A DNA stretch of 64,000 nt from JAEUJZ01 sp964460115 (lineage in GTDB: Bacteria > Myxococcota_A > Polyangia > Palsa-1104 > JAEUJZ01), in assembly GCA_964460115.1 (NCBI GenBank), contig CAYWPR010000013.1, positions 1-64,000 on the forward strand, in the 5' to 3' direction. The position numbers and the translations under genes are program-made. Below the pieces are notes generated by a model. The model was not told the origin of the DNA, made no database searches, and saw only the letters and a program-made list of their open reading frames with translations. This document shows, piece by piece, positions 25,042-33,706 of this stretch; the first letter of the stretch is position 1; the number at the start of each line of letters is the position of its first letter.

Positions 25042-25773
25042 ATGCAAGACACACTGACCCACGATCCGATTTTGCGCGGTCGGCTGTCGCTGTGGCAGCC
25101 CCGCATGGGATATCGGTTTAGCGTCGATCCGCTTTTGCTTTGCAATTTTGTCGGCGCGCCGCCGCTTGGTCGCCTGTGCGATATAGGCGCCGGCGTTGGA
25201 ATCGTCGGGCTTTTGCTAGCGCGTGCCGATGCGCAGGCCAAAGTTACGCTGGTCGAATTGCAGCCGCGGCTGGCCGAACTTTGTCGGCGCAACGCCGCCG
25301 ATAATGGCCTTTTCGAGCGCTGCACGGTGATCGAAGGCGATGTGCGTTCCGCGCCGGTGCGGGCGCAGCTACCGGGTGCGGGCTTTGACCTGGTTGCTTC
25401 GTGTCCGCCGTACTATCCGCTTGGCCGCGGCGGCGTCAATCCGAATAGCGAAGAGGCGATTGCTCGTCACGAACTGCACTTGCCGCTTAGCGACTTGGTG
25501 CGCGCGGCGCGACGCCTCATTGGCTTTCGTGGACGAGTGGCCCTGGTCTACCCATCGCCGCGGCTGCCGGAAATTTTGGCCAGCTTGCTGCAAGAACGGC
25601 TGACGCCGACGCGTTTGCGGCTGGTTCACGCGCAGCCGGGGGCTCCGGCGCAACGCGTGCTGGTGGAAGCTCAAAAAGGCGCACGCGGCGGTTTACACAT
25701 CGAGCCAGCGCTGATTCTGCGCGACGCCTCGTTGCAATACACCGAAGAAGCGCGGCAAATTCTTGGCGACTGA
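25042..25773 (+). CDS. TrmN6-like tRNA (adenine-N6)-methyltransferase
   Basis: This is an SAM-dependent methyltransferase of 243 aa. The N-terminus PILRGRLSLWQPRMGYRFSVDPLLL is characteristic of the TrmN6/YfiC group that methylates A37 of tRNA1(Val). The SAM motif is CDIGAGVGIVGLLLA, followed by the acidic VTLVELQ. The catalytic motif IV reads SCPPYYP where family members usually have NPPY, a substitution at the first position. It follows DUF1015 closely and converges on the agmatinase gene. Substrate specificity is inferred from the N-terminal pattern. Confidence 0.8.
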   Translation: MQDTLTHDPILRGRLSLWQPRMGYRFSVDPLLLCNFVGAPPLGRLCDIGAGVGIVGLLLARADAQAKVTLVELQPRLAELCRRNAADNGLFERCTVIEGDVRSAPVRAQLPGAGFDLVASCPPYYPLGRGGVNPNSEEAIARHELHLPLSDLVRAARRLIGFRGRVALVYPSPRLPEILASLLQERLTPTRLRLVHAQPGAPAQRVLVEAQKGARGGLHIEPALILRDASLQYTEEARQILGD

Positions 25774-25793
25774 ACGTTCGTCAGCTTTTCAGC

Positions 25794-26831
25794 TTAGCCA
25801 TGGCCTTGAGAACGCAAGGCGAACCCAATCATTTTATAAAGCATGCGAGCGCCGACATTGGCATCCCAATCGTCGCCGCTTGCTGCCGGGGCTGGCGCTA
25901 CTTCGTTCAGATCGCAGCCCACGATGCGCCGCGAGGACGCCACCACCGCCTTGAGTAGGGCCGTTGCCTCTTGAAAACTAAGGCCGCCTGGCACCGGAGT
26001 TCCGGTGTGTGGACAGAGGGCCGGATCAAGTCCGTCTATATCGAAGCTGACGTAGACATCGGCGGGAAGCGCCGCGACGATGCGCTCGCACAGCCGCGCC
26101 CAGGGCACGCCGTTGTGCTTTTCGGCGCAAAGCTCGGCATCAAAAAACGTTCGCATGCGACCGCTTTCCGGACGGCTGTATTCTTCGATGCGGCCAAGTT
26201 CTTCATCACAAAGATCGCGTATTCCCACCTGAACCAGGCAACCGAGTTTGGAAACATCGGCCAGCACGTTGTACATGATGGAGGCATGCGACTGCACAAA
26301 GCCTTGATAGGCGCGGCGCAGGTCGGCGTGCGCATCAATGTGCAAAATTCCCATTCCCGGATAGCGCGCGGCATGTTCCTTGATGGAACCTAGGGGCACC
26401 GAATGGTCGCCGCCCAGCAAACAGACCAGCTTGCCGGCGTCTAGAAGCTCGCGCGTGCGTCCCGAGACATAACGCTCGACGGCTCGTGACGCATCGTTGA
26501 TGCGTTCTTGGGCTTCCGCAACTTCGCCTTCGGTGATGTCATCGGCTTCGAATAATTCGGCAGCAGCGCGCGCGGTGGCGTTCCAGGCTTGCACACTGGG
26601 AGGTTCGGGAAGCATGTGAATGCCGGCGCGGTAGGGGCGTCCGGTTTCCACATCGTATAAATCCACTTGATGGCTGGCGCGCAAAATGGCGCCCGGGGCG
26701 CGCGCCGCCCCATGGTGGTACGAAGTCGTAGCGTCAAAAGGAATAGGCAGTATGACAACGCGGGCCGTTTCCAGCGAATCGTTTAGGCCAAAAATGCCCG
26801 CGTCAGGTCGTGCCGGACCGTTTGGATCCAT
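25794..26831 (-). CDS. speB: Agmatinase/arginase-family ureohydrolase
   Basis: This is a binuclear manganese ureohydrolase of 345 aa (cytoplasmic). The metal motifs GGDHSVPLG, HIDAHADL and SFDIDGLDPA are all present. Agmatinase gives putrescine and urea from agmatine; guanidinobutyrase or similar activities share the same motifs, so the substrate is not certain. The N-terminus ILPIPFDATTSYHHGAARAPGAIL fits agmatinases better than arginases. It starts 10 bases after the yceI-like gene in the same orientation. The predicted urea product and the UrtA-like receptor kinase at 8-10 kb make a possible, unproven signalling link. Confidence 0.88.
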   Translation of the reverse strand: MDPNGPARPDAGIFGLNDSLETARVVILPIPFDATTSYHHGAARAPGAILRASHQVDLYDVETGRPYRAGIHMLPEPPSVQAWNATARAAAELFEADDITEGEVAEAQERINDASRAVERYVSGRTRELLDAGKLVCLLGGDHSVPLGSIKEHAARYPGMGILHIDAHADLRRAYQGFVQSHASIMYNVLADVSKLGCLVQVGIRDLCDEELGRIEEYSRPESGRMRTFFDAELCAEKHNGVPWARLCERIVAALPADVYVSFDIDGLDPALCPHTGTPVPGGLSFQEATALLKAVVASSRRIVGCDLNEVAPAPAASGDDWDANVGARMLYKMIGFALRSQGHG

Positions 26832-26841
26832 GGCTGCGGTT

Positions 26842-27441
26842 TTACTTCTTTTTGGTGAACTCTACATCCAGGGTAATGCTTACTTCTTCGCCCACCGCTA
26901 CGCCGCCGGCCTCAAGCGCCTTGTTCCAGCTCAGACCAAAGTCTTTGCGGTTGATCTTGGTCGTGGCCGAGGCACCACGCCGCGCATTGCCCCAAGGATC
27001 TTTGATTTCGGCGCTTGGTCCCTCTACGTCCAAAACCACGCTTTTGGTAATTCCGTGAATGGTTAGATCTCCGGTGACTTTGAGCTTGCCGGCGCCGGCC
27101 GCTTCCACCTTTTTGGATTTGAAGACCATCGTGGGAAACTTGGCGGCGTCGAAGAAATCGGGGCTTTTCAAATGCTCGTCGCGCTTGGGTTCCCCAGTAT
27201 TGATGGTGGACACGTCGATGCTGACTTCGATGCTGGATTTGCTTAGATCTTTGTCGTCAAGGACGAGCGTGCCGGTGAGCTTGGTCAGTTCACCGCGGAC
27301 ATTTGACACCATAAGATGGCGAACGCTAAAATGTGCCCCGGAGTGCGCGGAGTCCACTTCCCAAGTGGCGGCGCGAACGGGGGCTGCACCTAGGAGCAGC
27401 GCGGCGAAAAGTACGATTCCGGAAGCGATATGCTTTTGCAT
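26842..27441 (-). CDS. YceI-family periplasmic lipid-binding protein
   Basis: This 199-aa protein begins with a signal peptide (ASGIVLFAALLLGAAPVRA). The mature part starts ATWEVDSAHSGAHFSVRHLM and shows the YceI lipocalin-like barrel features VRGELTKLTGTL, KSPDFFDAAKFPTMVFKS and LTIHGITKSVVLDVE. YceI proteins bind isoprenoid or fatty-acid ligands in the periplasm. It is the first gene of a two-gene unit with agmatinase. A GAAAGGAAT ribosome site lies upstream of the ATG. Confidence 0.92.
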   Translation of the reverse strand: MQKHIASGIVLFAALLLGAAPVRAATWEVDSAHSGAHFSVRHLMVSNVRGELTKLTGTLVLDDKDLSKSSIEVSIDVSTINTGEPKRDEHLKSPDFFDAAKFPTMVFKSKKVEAAGAGKLKVTGDLTIHGITKSVVLDVEGPSAEIKDPWGNARRGASATTKINRKDFGLSWNKALEAGGVAVGEEVSITLDVEFTKKK

Positions 27442-27595
27442 CGTAAGAATTCCTTTCTAGAGGGGGTTTTCGAAAGATAGGCGGGCCAAAACCACAGCCG
27501 GCCAAAAGCGGTCTCTTTGCTCCATCCGTCAAGTGGACGCAGTCGGCTGTGCATGCATCGCTGCCGATCGCGAAGCCTGACGAATGGTCAAACCG

Positions 27596-27624
27596 AGACA
27601 AGCGATGCTGCACATCGCTTGTCT
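27596..27624. terminator. 12-bp hairpin, probable terminator of the histone-like gene
   Basis: GACAAGCGATG and its complement pair across the 5-base loop CTGCA, with 12 uninterrupted base pairs. A T6 run lies at 27631-27636 on the plus strand. The hairpin lies 27 bases beyond the stop codon of the histone-like gene (minus strand). For that gene the run appears as A6 before the stem, as in bidirectional terminators; its own U-tract is weak. No plus-strand gene ends nearby, so the histone-like gene is the likely user. Confidence 0.55.
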
Positions 27625-27650
27625 TCGAAGTTTTTTGAAACGGCAGACAA

Positions 27651-28250
27651 TTAGGAAGCAGGCGTTGCGGACGTCGGCAGGGAATACGTGCTACCAGCCT
27701 GTCCGGGAGTCGGAGAGCGCAGGACCTTGCCGCTCTTGACGAGTCCAGTCAAGTTGTTTTCGGCCTTGCCGCGCCGTCCCTGCTTCTTCCAGTGCTGGCG
27801 AATCTCGTTGGTGGTGGCGTTGCCTTTTTTGGAAAGGAAGCTAAGGATGAACTCGTCTCCGGTTTGGGTGTACTTGGCACGAGCGCGCCGTTCGGCGGCC
27901 TTGCCAGCGGCCTTGCCGGCAGCCTTGCTTACTTTCTTGCTCTGAACGACGCGGGCTTTTTTGCCTTTGGCGACTGACTTGGCCGCGCTTTTGGCTTTGC
28001 CTTTGGACTTGCCCTTCCCTTTGCTGGGAGCAGATGCGGCTTTGGCAACGGCTTTGGCGATAGCTTTGGCTTTTCCTTTGGTGGCGGCTGCGGCGCCACG
28101 CTTGCGCGATCCCGGCGAATCCAGCAGGTGCTCGATGCCGAAGCTACGGAAGGTGGTCTCGATCTCGGCGAGCGCCACTTCATGCTGGCGGCGGATGGTG
28201 CGAAGCTTCTTGATCAGATCAGTCAGTTCGGTCGCTTTTCGTGCGGGCAT
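27651..28250 (-). CDS. Lys/Ala-rich histone-like DNA-binding protein with C-terminal winged-helix-like domain
   Basis: This 199-aa protein has three parts. Residues 1-45 form a charged helix (ELTDLIKKLRTIRRQHEVAL). Residues about 50-125 are a low-complexity Lys/Ala/Ser/Gly tail like that of histone H1. The C-terminal 65 residues (DEFILSFLSKKGNATTNEIRQ, then GKAENNLTGLVKSGKVLR) look like a small winged-helix domain. The predicted role is nucleoid compaction or architectural gene control. The DNA of the repeat region is biased toward AAG/GCC codons. It is not an HU homologue. Family identity beyond this was not recognised. Confidence 0.82.
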   Translation of the reverse strand: MPARKATELTDLIKKLRTIRRQHEVALAEIETTFRSFGIEHLLDSPGSRKRGAAAATKGKAKAIAKAVAKAASAPSKGKGKSKGKAKSAAKSVAKGKKARVVQSKKVSKAAGKAAGKAAERRARAKYTQTGDEFILSFLSKKGNATTNEIRQHWKKQGRRGKAENNLTGLVKSGKVLRSPTPGQAGSTYSLPTSATPAS

Positions 28251-28421
28251 TTTTCTTTCCTTCGGTCGTCGAGCAAAGAGACGATCGGCAGGAACCTACA
28301 CGACCATGCCCTGATATACAAGTATTTTTCGCGATTCTGCGCGTGTACCTTTTGCGATCCCGCGCGAATTCGCGATCTGCGCAAATTCTGCCGCCTTGGT
28401 TCTGCGTCGAACCTACATGTC

Positions 28422-29072
28422 CTAATTCTTGGCGCTACGCATTCCTTGCAGATGGCCCAAGGCGGAAAGAAAGCCGAGCGGCATCACTCCAAAGCCAAGG
28501 ACAATCAGGTCGTCTTCGGTGCGCAGCTCACGAATGGTCAGCACTTCCGAGGCGGCTGCCACAATGCTGCGGGCCACCGGATTGCGCTTTAGCTTCGGCA
28601 GCTTCATCAGATCTAGAACAAATAAATCGCCTTGCGCATCTACGATAATCGACGGCCGCACCGGCAGAAAATTGAGCAAATCGCCGGGTTTTTTCAGGTC
28701 CATCATCGCAATCATGCCGGCCAGCGGACTACCTTCGGGCGGTTTGATGTTGAGGTCGGTGACGCGCACTTCCAGTCGAATGCTTTCCGCCGACAGCAGT
28801 ACCGATTCGACGGAAATCGTAGCGGCCACAGCCAGCGCCGTGCCCATCACATCAACCGTTGCGGACATGCGCAGTCCGGGCGGCATCGACAACATTTGCA
28901 AATCGGCAGGCAGCCGGCCGCGCGTCATTTTGTCGAGCAAAAAGCGCAAACCATCAAGCGGCAGGCCCAGCCGCAAGCGCGCGGCATTGACGACGCACCG
29001 CAGCAGAAAATCGGGATGCGCAACCAGGTAGGCGATGCCGTTCTGAAGGTCATTCAAGGACAAAATTTTCAT
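28422..29072 (-). CDS. Conserved-looking hypothetical protein, 216 aa
   Basis: The protein is not recognised. It has a helical N-terminus (LQNGIAYLVAHPDFLLRCVVNAARLRLGLPLDGL). A beta-rich middle (LRMSATVDVMGTALAVAATISVESVLL and on to LEVRVTDLNIKPP) and an alternating C-terminus (PSIIVDAQGDLFVLDL) follow. The hydrophobic strand pattern could suit a lipid-binding barrel of the LmeA/DUF2993 type, but this is only a resemblance. No signal peptide is present. A perfect 15-bp palindrome lies 41 bases upstream of its ATG. Confidence 0.7.
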   Translation of the reverse strand: MKILSLNDLQNGIAYLVAHPDFLLRCVVNAARLRLGLPLDGLRFLLDKMTRGRLPADLQMLSMPPGLRMSATVDVMGTALAVAATISVESVLLSAESIRLEVRVTDLNIKPPEGSPLAGMIAMMDLKKPGDLLNFLPVRPSIIVDAQGDLFVLDLMKLPKLKRNPVARSIVAAASEVLTIRELRTEDDLIVLGFGVMPLGFLSALGHLQGMRSAKN

Positions 29073-29112
29073 AGGCGTAAGCTAACTTAGAATAGGGACA
29101 AAGTCATTAGGT

Positions 29113-29127
29113 TGACGCATAGCGTCA
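29113..29127. promoter_or_regulatory. Palindrome TGACGC-ATA-GCGTCA, possible operator
   Basis: Two perfect 6-bp half-sites are separated by 3 bases. The site lies between the start of the 216-aa gene (29072) and the end of gdhA (29184), both on the minus strand. It could be a repressor site for the downstream gene or a short hairpin ending gdhA transcription. The 6-bp stem with a 3-base loop and no T-run makes the operator reading slightly better. Confidence 0.4.
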
Positions 29128-29183
29128 GAGGTGAGGAAGCTGCCTCAACCGTCCGCGGCTGGGCCTGGCAACGTTTTTAGCGG

Positions 29184-30416
29184 CTATAAGCCGCGTTGTG
29201 CAGTGGCGCGGGCGACGCGCTCGATGGCGACGACAAAGGCGGCGGTGCGCAAATCGATGTTATTTCGCGTCGCTGCCTGGCTAAGGTGGCGAAAAGCCGC
29301 GCGCATGATGCGTTCTAGTTCCACGTGGACGCGGTTTTCGTCCCAAGCAAACTGCTGCAGGTTCTGCACCCATTCAAAATAGCTGACGGTGACGCCGCCG
29401 GCGTTGGCGTAAATGTCGGGCAGCACGGTGATTCCGCGCTGCTGCAGCACTTCATCGCCTTCGGGGGTCGTGGGGCCATTGGCGGCCTCGGCAATGATTC
29501 GGCAATTGAGTTCGCTCGCCACCTGCTTTGTAATGACTCCGCCTAGCGCTGCCGGAATCAGTACGTCGCAGGGCTGTAGCAGGAGTTGCTCGCTTGGAAT
29601 GATCGGTGCGCCTTGCCAGTCAGCCAGGGCGCGTCGCTCTTTGACATGGCTTAGCGCCGCGCCTACATTGATGCCGCTAGGATCATAATAAGAGGCAGTA
29701 ACGTCTCCGATGCCGACGACGCGGCCGCCCAAATCGTTAAGGATGCGCGCGGTGTGACTGCCGACGTTGCCGAAACCCTGAATGATGTATCGGCCGTCGC
29801 GAATTTCTTGTCCTTGGGTGCGCAGTAGCTCTTCGATGGCAATGACCACGCCGCGGCCGGTGGCTTCGTCGCGCCCAGCGGATCCAAATAAATCCACGGG
29901 TTTGCCGGTGACTACGCCGGGTTGAAAGCCGTGATATTTGGAATATTCGTCCATGATCCACGCCATCACTTGCGGGGTGGTATTCACATCCGGGGCGGGA
30001 ATGTCGACCTGAGGACCAATCATGTCGTGAATTTTGGCGACAAATTTGCGGGTCAGCCGTTCCAGCTCAAAAATCGACATGCGACTGGGATCGACGCTGA
30101 TGCCGCCTTTGGCCCCGCCAAAGGGAATGCCAACGACGGCGGTTTTCCACGTCATGAGCGATGCCAGGGCTCGCACTTCGTCGATGTCTACATCCGGATG
30201 GTAGCGCAGACCGCCCTTAAACGGCCCGCGCGAGTTGTCATGCTGAACACGATAGCCAGTAAAAGTGCCGATATAGCCGCTGTCCAGGCGCACGGTGCAT
30301 TCGACGCGAACTTCGCGGCTTGGGGTGATGAGTTGCTCGGTGACGTCGCGAGGCAGCGCCAGAATTGACGCAGCGCGTTCAAAGTAGCGGTTCACATCGG
30401 CGAAAGAGTTAGACAT
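29184..30416 (-). CDS. gdhA: Glutamate dehydrogenase
   Basis: This 410-aa enzyme converts 2-oxoglutarate and ammonia to glutamate with NAD(P)H. It has the substrate-binding PFKGGLRYHPDVD, the catalytic-Lys motif PFGGAKGGI and the dinucleotide motif QGFGNVGSHTA. The C-terminal segment PDIYANAGGVTVSYFEWVQN matches the family. The length is that of the small hexameric GDH type found in many bacteria and archaea. A possible promoter lies 44 bases upstream. Its position next to the agmatinase region suggests local nitrogen-metabolism genes. Confidence 0.97.
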   Translation of the reverse strand: MSNSFADVNRYFERAASILALPRDVTEQLITPSREVRVECTVRLDSGYIGTFTGYRVQHDNSRGPFKGGLRYHPDVDIDEVRALASLMTWKTAVVGIPFGGAKGGISVDPSRMSIFELERLTRKFVAKIHDMIGPQVDIPAPDVNTTPQVMAWIMDEYSKYHGFQPGVVTGKPVDLFGSAGRDEATGRGVVIAIEELLRTQGQEIRDGRYIIQGFGNVGSHTARILNDLGGRVVGIGDVTASYYDPSGINVGAALSHVKERRALADWQGAPIIPSEQLLLQPCDVLIPAALGGVITKQVASELNCRIIAEAANGPTTPEGDEVLQQRGITVLPDIYANAGGVTVSYFEWVQNLQQFAWDENRVHVELERIMRAAFRHLSQAATRNNIDLRTAAFVVAIERVARATAQRGL

Positions 30417-30459
30417 CGTGGTGGTCCCCTACATGATCGAAAAAAGACAACGGGTTTTC

Positions 30460-30489
30460 ATCATAACCTGAGATAGGGCGGCCGTGAAA
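30460..30489 (-). promoter_or_regulatory. Sigma70-like promoter upstream of gdhA
   Basis: On the minus strand TTTCAC (30489-30484) and TATGAT (30465-30460) are separated by 18 bases. TATGAT matches the -10 consensus at 5 of 6 positions and the -35 is weaker. The implied start site falls about 35 bases upstream of the gdhA ATG, leaving a normal leader. Confidence 0.4.
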
Positions 30490-30530
30490 GGGTTGCTCTT
30501 GCTTAAGCACCCGCGGTATAGGGCTTGCCC

Positions 30531-32201
30531 ATGTGCCGTATCCCTACCGTAGGTATGTGCTGTGCGTTGACGGTGAGCTTGCTGCTTGCTGATTTTGCCA
30601 CGGCCCAGGCCGAAGTCGAATTTAAGCTTGCAGGTTCGCTGTCTAGCGACATCCGTTTTCGCGTGCTAGCCGGAGACCGTCCACCGCCAACGCCGACGCC
30701 GACCCAGTGGACGCTTTTGAAAAACGGTGTATCGCGCAACGAAAACCGCATTCGCGCCGCGCTGACCGCAAAACTCGGCGAAAAAGTTCGCGCCGTTGCC
30801 GACGTTGAAATGGTGACCTTTGGGTTTTCCGATTTGACGGATATAGATTCGGCAACGCTGCGGCCGCGCGTGGACCCCTACTATTTCGAGTTTCACGCCG
30901 CCTACATCGACATCAACAACATCTTTGGTCAGTACATTCCGCGTTTCGATCTGCGTATCGGACGCCAGACTGTGCCTTGGGGCTCGGCGGACAAGTTTAA
31001 TCCGATAGCCAATGTGAACACATTGGATTTGTCCGATCCGCTTTTGTTTGGACGGGCATTGGCCAACAATATGATTCGCGCGGATTGGAATCCCATCGGC
31101 GATTTGGCTTTTACTGCCGTTTTGGTTCCGGTCTTTCGTCCAGCGCAGTTGCCGCGTACGGCGCCGCTGGCTCTGCTCGATCCGCTGCGGCCAGCTCCCT
31201 TGGCTGATCAAGGGGTGCGCAGCGCGCTAGATGCCGAGCGTACGCTTTATGCAGCCCATGTCGACCCGGCAACCGGCCGGCTGATTCCAGCTCCGGGGAC
31301 GCTGACCGTTACTTCCGATGTGCTGGCTCCCGAAGTCACTGCCGCCAATATGCAGGAAGGTTTTCGCACGGCCTGGAAACTTTTCGATCAGGACATGGGA
31401 GTCTCCTATTATCACGGTCGCTTCGGAGTTCCGGTGCCGGCGTGGTCGGTCTCGACCGGTACGGTTTTAGAAAACCTGACCAAAACCGCGCTGGTCTATC
31501 CGCGCATGGATGTTTTGGGCCTGGAAATGGCCGGTTCGGTATCGCGATTGGGAGGAATCGGCTACTGGATTGAAGCCGCGGTGTACTTTCCCGGCGAAGT
31601 CACCATGGCGCTTTACGATGCCATCACCGCGACGGATAAAAACAGACCGCGGCCCATGGAGTACGTACTAGACCCGAACATCGGCCGCTACATCCGCAAG
31701 ACCTATGAACCGGGGACTGCGGCTTCTCGGCCGGTAGTGGTCGAGTCGACTCCTTTTGTCAAAGCGACCGTCGGCGCCGATTATACCCTGGCCGAGCATG
31801 TGTATATCAACCTACAGTACGTGCATGGCTTCATCGATGAATTTGGCGCCGGCCGGGCGGCACGGCCGCGCCGCGATTCGACAAGCCTTAAGGATGCGCC
31901 GCGCGTGGAAGCTCGCGTCGGCGATTACTTCGTCGGTGGTGTTGACATAAAGACGCTGCGCGAACGCTTGATCCTGCGTCTATTTGGCGTCATCAAGATT
32001 CCCTCCATCGATCTAGAATCACGGATGTGGGATGACTACACCCCCACCGGAGTCCTTTTTCCGCAACTTATCTGGAGTGTCTTTGACGGCACAGAGCTTA
32101 TGGCCGGCGCCTTTATCATGCTGGGCGATCGCTCTAGCAAATTCGGAGATCCCGCGGCTGGCGGCAGCGAAATCTTTGTAAAGGCCAAAGTCAGCTTTTA
32201 G
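30531..32201 (+). CDS. DUF1302-like outer-membrane beta-barrel protein
   Basis: The protein has a signal peptide (MCCALTVSLLLADFATAQA) followed by amphipathic strands to the C-terminal Phe of KAKVSF, as in outer-membrane barrels. The segment FDLRIGRQTVPWGSADKFNPIANVNTLDLSDPL is the hallmark of the DUF1302 family, whose members are envelope barrel proteins of unclear transport function. The ATG at 30531 is preferred over TTG 30525; an ATG at 30555 would give a signal without positive charge. The MFS transporter follows after 41 bases and may be co-transcribed. Confidence 0.8.
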   Translation: MCRIPTVGMCCALTVSLLLADFATAQAEVEFKLAGSLSSDIRFRVLAGDRPPPTPTPTQWTLLKNGVSRNENRIRAALTAKLGEKVRAVADVEMVTFGFSDLTDIDSATLRPRVDPYYFEFHAAYIDINNIFGQYIPRFDLRIGRQTVPWGSADKFNPIANVNTLDLSDPLLFGRALANNMIRADWNPIGDLAFTAVLVPVFRPAQLPRTAPLALLDPLRPAPLADQGVRSALDAERTLYAAHVDPATGRLIPAPGTLTVTSDVLAPEVTAANMQEGFRTAWKLFDQDMGVSYYHGRFGVPVPAWSVSTGTVLENLTKTALVYPRMDVLGLEMAGSVSRLGGIGYWIEAAVYFPGEVTMALYDAITATDKNRPRPMEYVLDPNIGRYIRKTYEPGTAASRPVVVESTPFVKATVGADYTLAEHVYINLQYVHGFIDEFGAGRAARPRRDSTSLKDAPRVEARVGDYFVGGVDIKTLRERLILRLFGVIKIPSIDLESRMWDDYTPTGVLFPQLIWSVFDGTELMAGAFIMLGDRSSKFGDPAAGGSEIFVKAKVSF

Positions 32202-32242
32202 AAAAGCCCAGCCGGTCGCGATTTGCCTTTGCCGAATAGCCG

Positions 32243-33706
32243 ATGCCATCCTTTTTTGTACGCCACGTGCTTTTGCGCGGCTTGCCGCGGCCTACCGTGG
32301 ACGCCTGTATCGCGCATCCGCAAGTGCGGGCGCTTTTGCGCTTTCGCTTTGCCTACCTCATTGCTTTTCATTCACCGGTTCTGGTTCCGCTTTTGGAACT
32401 GCTTAGCGGACACATCGGTCCGGCCTTGGGCGTGCTGTCTCTGGGAGTCGCGAGCCTGGCCATGGTGGTCGCCGATGTGCCGACAGGTCTTTATGCCGAT
32501 CGCAACGGCGCCAAGGCGGCGCTGCGGCTGGGATTGCGAATCACCGCGATGGTCATGCTGGGGTTCTTTCTTCTCGGGCTGTGGCGGGCTTTTGCCGAAG
32601 GACATAGCAATAGTGCCGGTACGAAAATCTGGCTCCCCGGCGCCATCGGACTGCTGCTTTTAGAGATGGCCATCGGCGTCGGTCTGGCGCTTTTAAGCGG
32701 CGCGGACACCGTTCTTTTTCTGGCGGTTGCGCAAAAGTCCGACATTCCCGAACTCGGCAAAGGCGGCTTTGAAGGCGTGGGCAGCGCGATACGCTACCTT
32801 GGCACGATGCTTGGGGTGGCGGTCGGGGCGATTTTCTATGAGCTCGTCACGTTTTATGCGAAGGCTCCGGCTTGGCGTATCGTTTTGCAAAACAGTCTAT
32901 TTTTGCTGACGCTTGGGGCCGAGCTTTGGGCGCTGCGCCTTTTGCAAAAGCTGCCGAATTTGCATGTGGCTTCCCTGGTACGTCCGGGCCTTCAGGAAGT
33001 GCTACGCAGTCTGGCCGCGCTTTTCAAATGGCCGCAGGTGTTCGCCAACATGTGGCTTTTGTGCCTGTCGTCTTCGGCGGCGCTGTTTGCAGTCTATCTG
33101 TTTCAATCGCCGCTTGGCCGCCTGACCGGGACGCTTTTTTTGCGGTCGCTGTGGTTTGGACCGCTTTACACGCTGGTGTCGATGCTTGGCTATTGGGCCT
33201 GCAGCCGAGGCTCGCATCATAGCCGCCTGTATCACCATGAAGATCCGAGGTCTGATCCGCGAGCCCGGCGCGTGGCCTTAGGAAGCGCGCTGGGCTCCTT
33301 TTTCCTGCTGGCGCTTTATCCGCTGGGCGTGGCGCTGCACTTTGGGCTTTTGGCAATGGTCGCGGCCACGGCGCTAGTTTGCATTGGCTTTAACTATCTG
33401 CGCGGTTTTATCGAACCGTACTCTTCGACGGCGATTTTGGCGTTTTCGCAACGGCAGGGGCACTGTGTGCCGGCTTCGACGATCTCTGGATTTAATTCCC
33501 TAAAGCGCGGCATTCATTTCGGACTGAGCGGTCTTTATTTTTTGCTGCAGCATAGCGCCACCGTCCAAGCAGAATCGGGGACGGCCCATAAGGTGGAAGG
33601 CGTGGACATCCTTTTGGCCAAGACCGTACTCTACGTCGCTTTGGGCTTTGCCGTCGCGATGATCCCGGCGCTAGGCGTCTATTTGCGCAAAAGCTTGAAG
33701 GCGTGA
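32243..33706 (+). CDS. MFS-type transporter
   Basis: This 487-aa integral membrane protein has about 11-12 hydrophobic segments. An MFS-like motif A region is visible after helix 2 (VADVPTGLYADRNGAKAALRLG). The family match is to generic major-facilitator permeases and the substrate is unknown. A His/Arg-rich cytoplasmic loop (SRGSHHSRLYHHEDPRSDPRARR) lies between the halves. Its 3' end overlaps the convergent oxidoreductase gene by 28 bases. The proximity to the DUF1302-like barrel suggests a possible inner/outer membrane export pair. Confidence 0.85.
   Translation: MPSFFVRHVLLRGLPRPTVDACIAHPQVRALLRFRFAYLIAFHSPVLVPLLELLSGHIGPALGVLSLGVASLAMVVADVPTGLYADRNGAKAALRLGLRITAMVMLGFFLLGLWRAFAEGHSNSAGTKIWLPGAIGLLLLEMAIGVGLALLSGADTVLFLAVAQKSDIPELGKGGFEGVGSAIRYLGTMLGVAVGAIFYELVTFYAKAPAWRIVLQNSLFLLTLGAELWALRLLQKLPNLHVASLVRPGLQEVLRSLAALFKWPQVFANMWLLCLSSSAALFAVYLFQSPLGRLTGTLFLRSLWFGPLYTLVSMLGYWACSRGSHHSRLYHHEDPRSDPRARRVALGSALGSFFLLALYPLGVALHFGLLAMVAATALVCIGFNYLRGFIEPYSSTAILAFSQRQGHCVPASTISGFNSLKRGIHFGLSGLYFLLQHSATVQAESGTAHKVEGVDILLAKTVLYVALGFAVAMIPALGVYLRKSLKA

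Noticed and set aside
28363..28374. Palindrome CGCGAATTCGCG upstream of the histone-like gene
   Set aside because: A single 12-bp palindrome in GC-rich DNA is expected by chance, and it lies over 110 bases from the start without a second copy.
30493..30522. TTGCTC-N18-TATAGG as a promoter of the outer-membrane barrel gene
   Set aside because: The implied start of transcription would lie at or beyond the chosen ATG, leaving no leader, so it was not listed.
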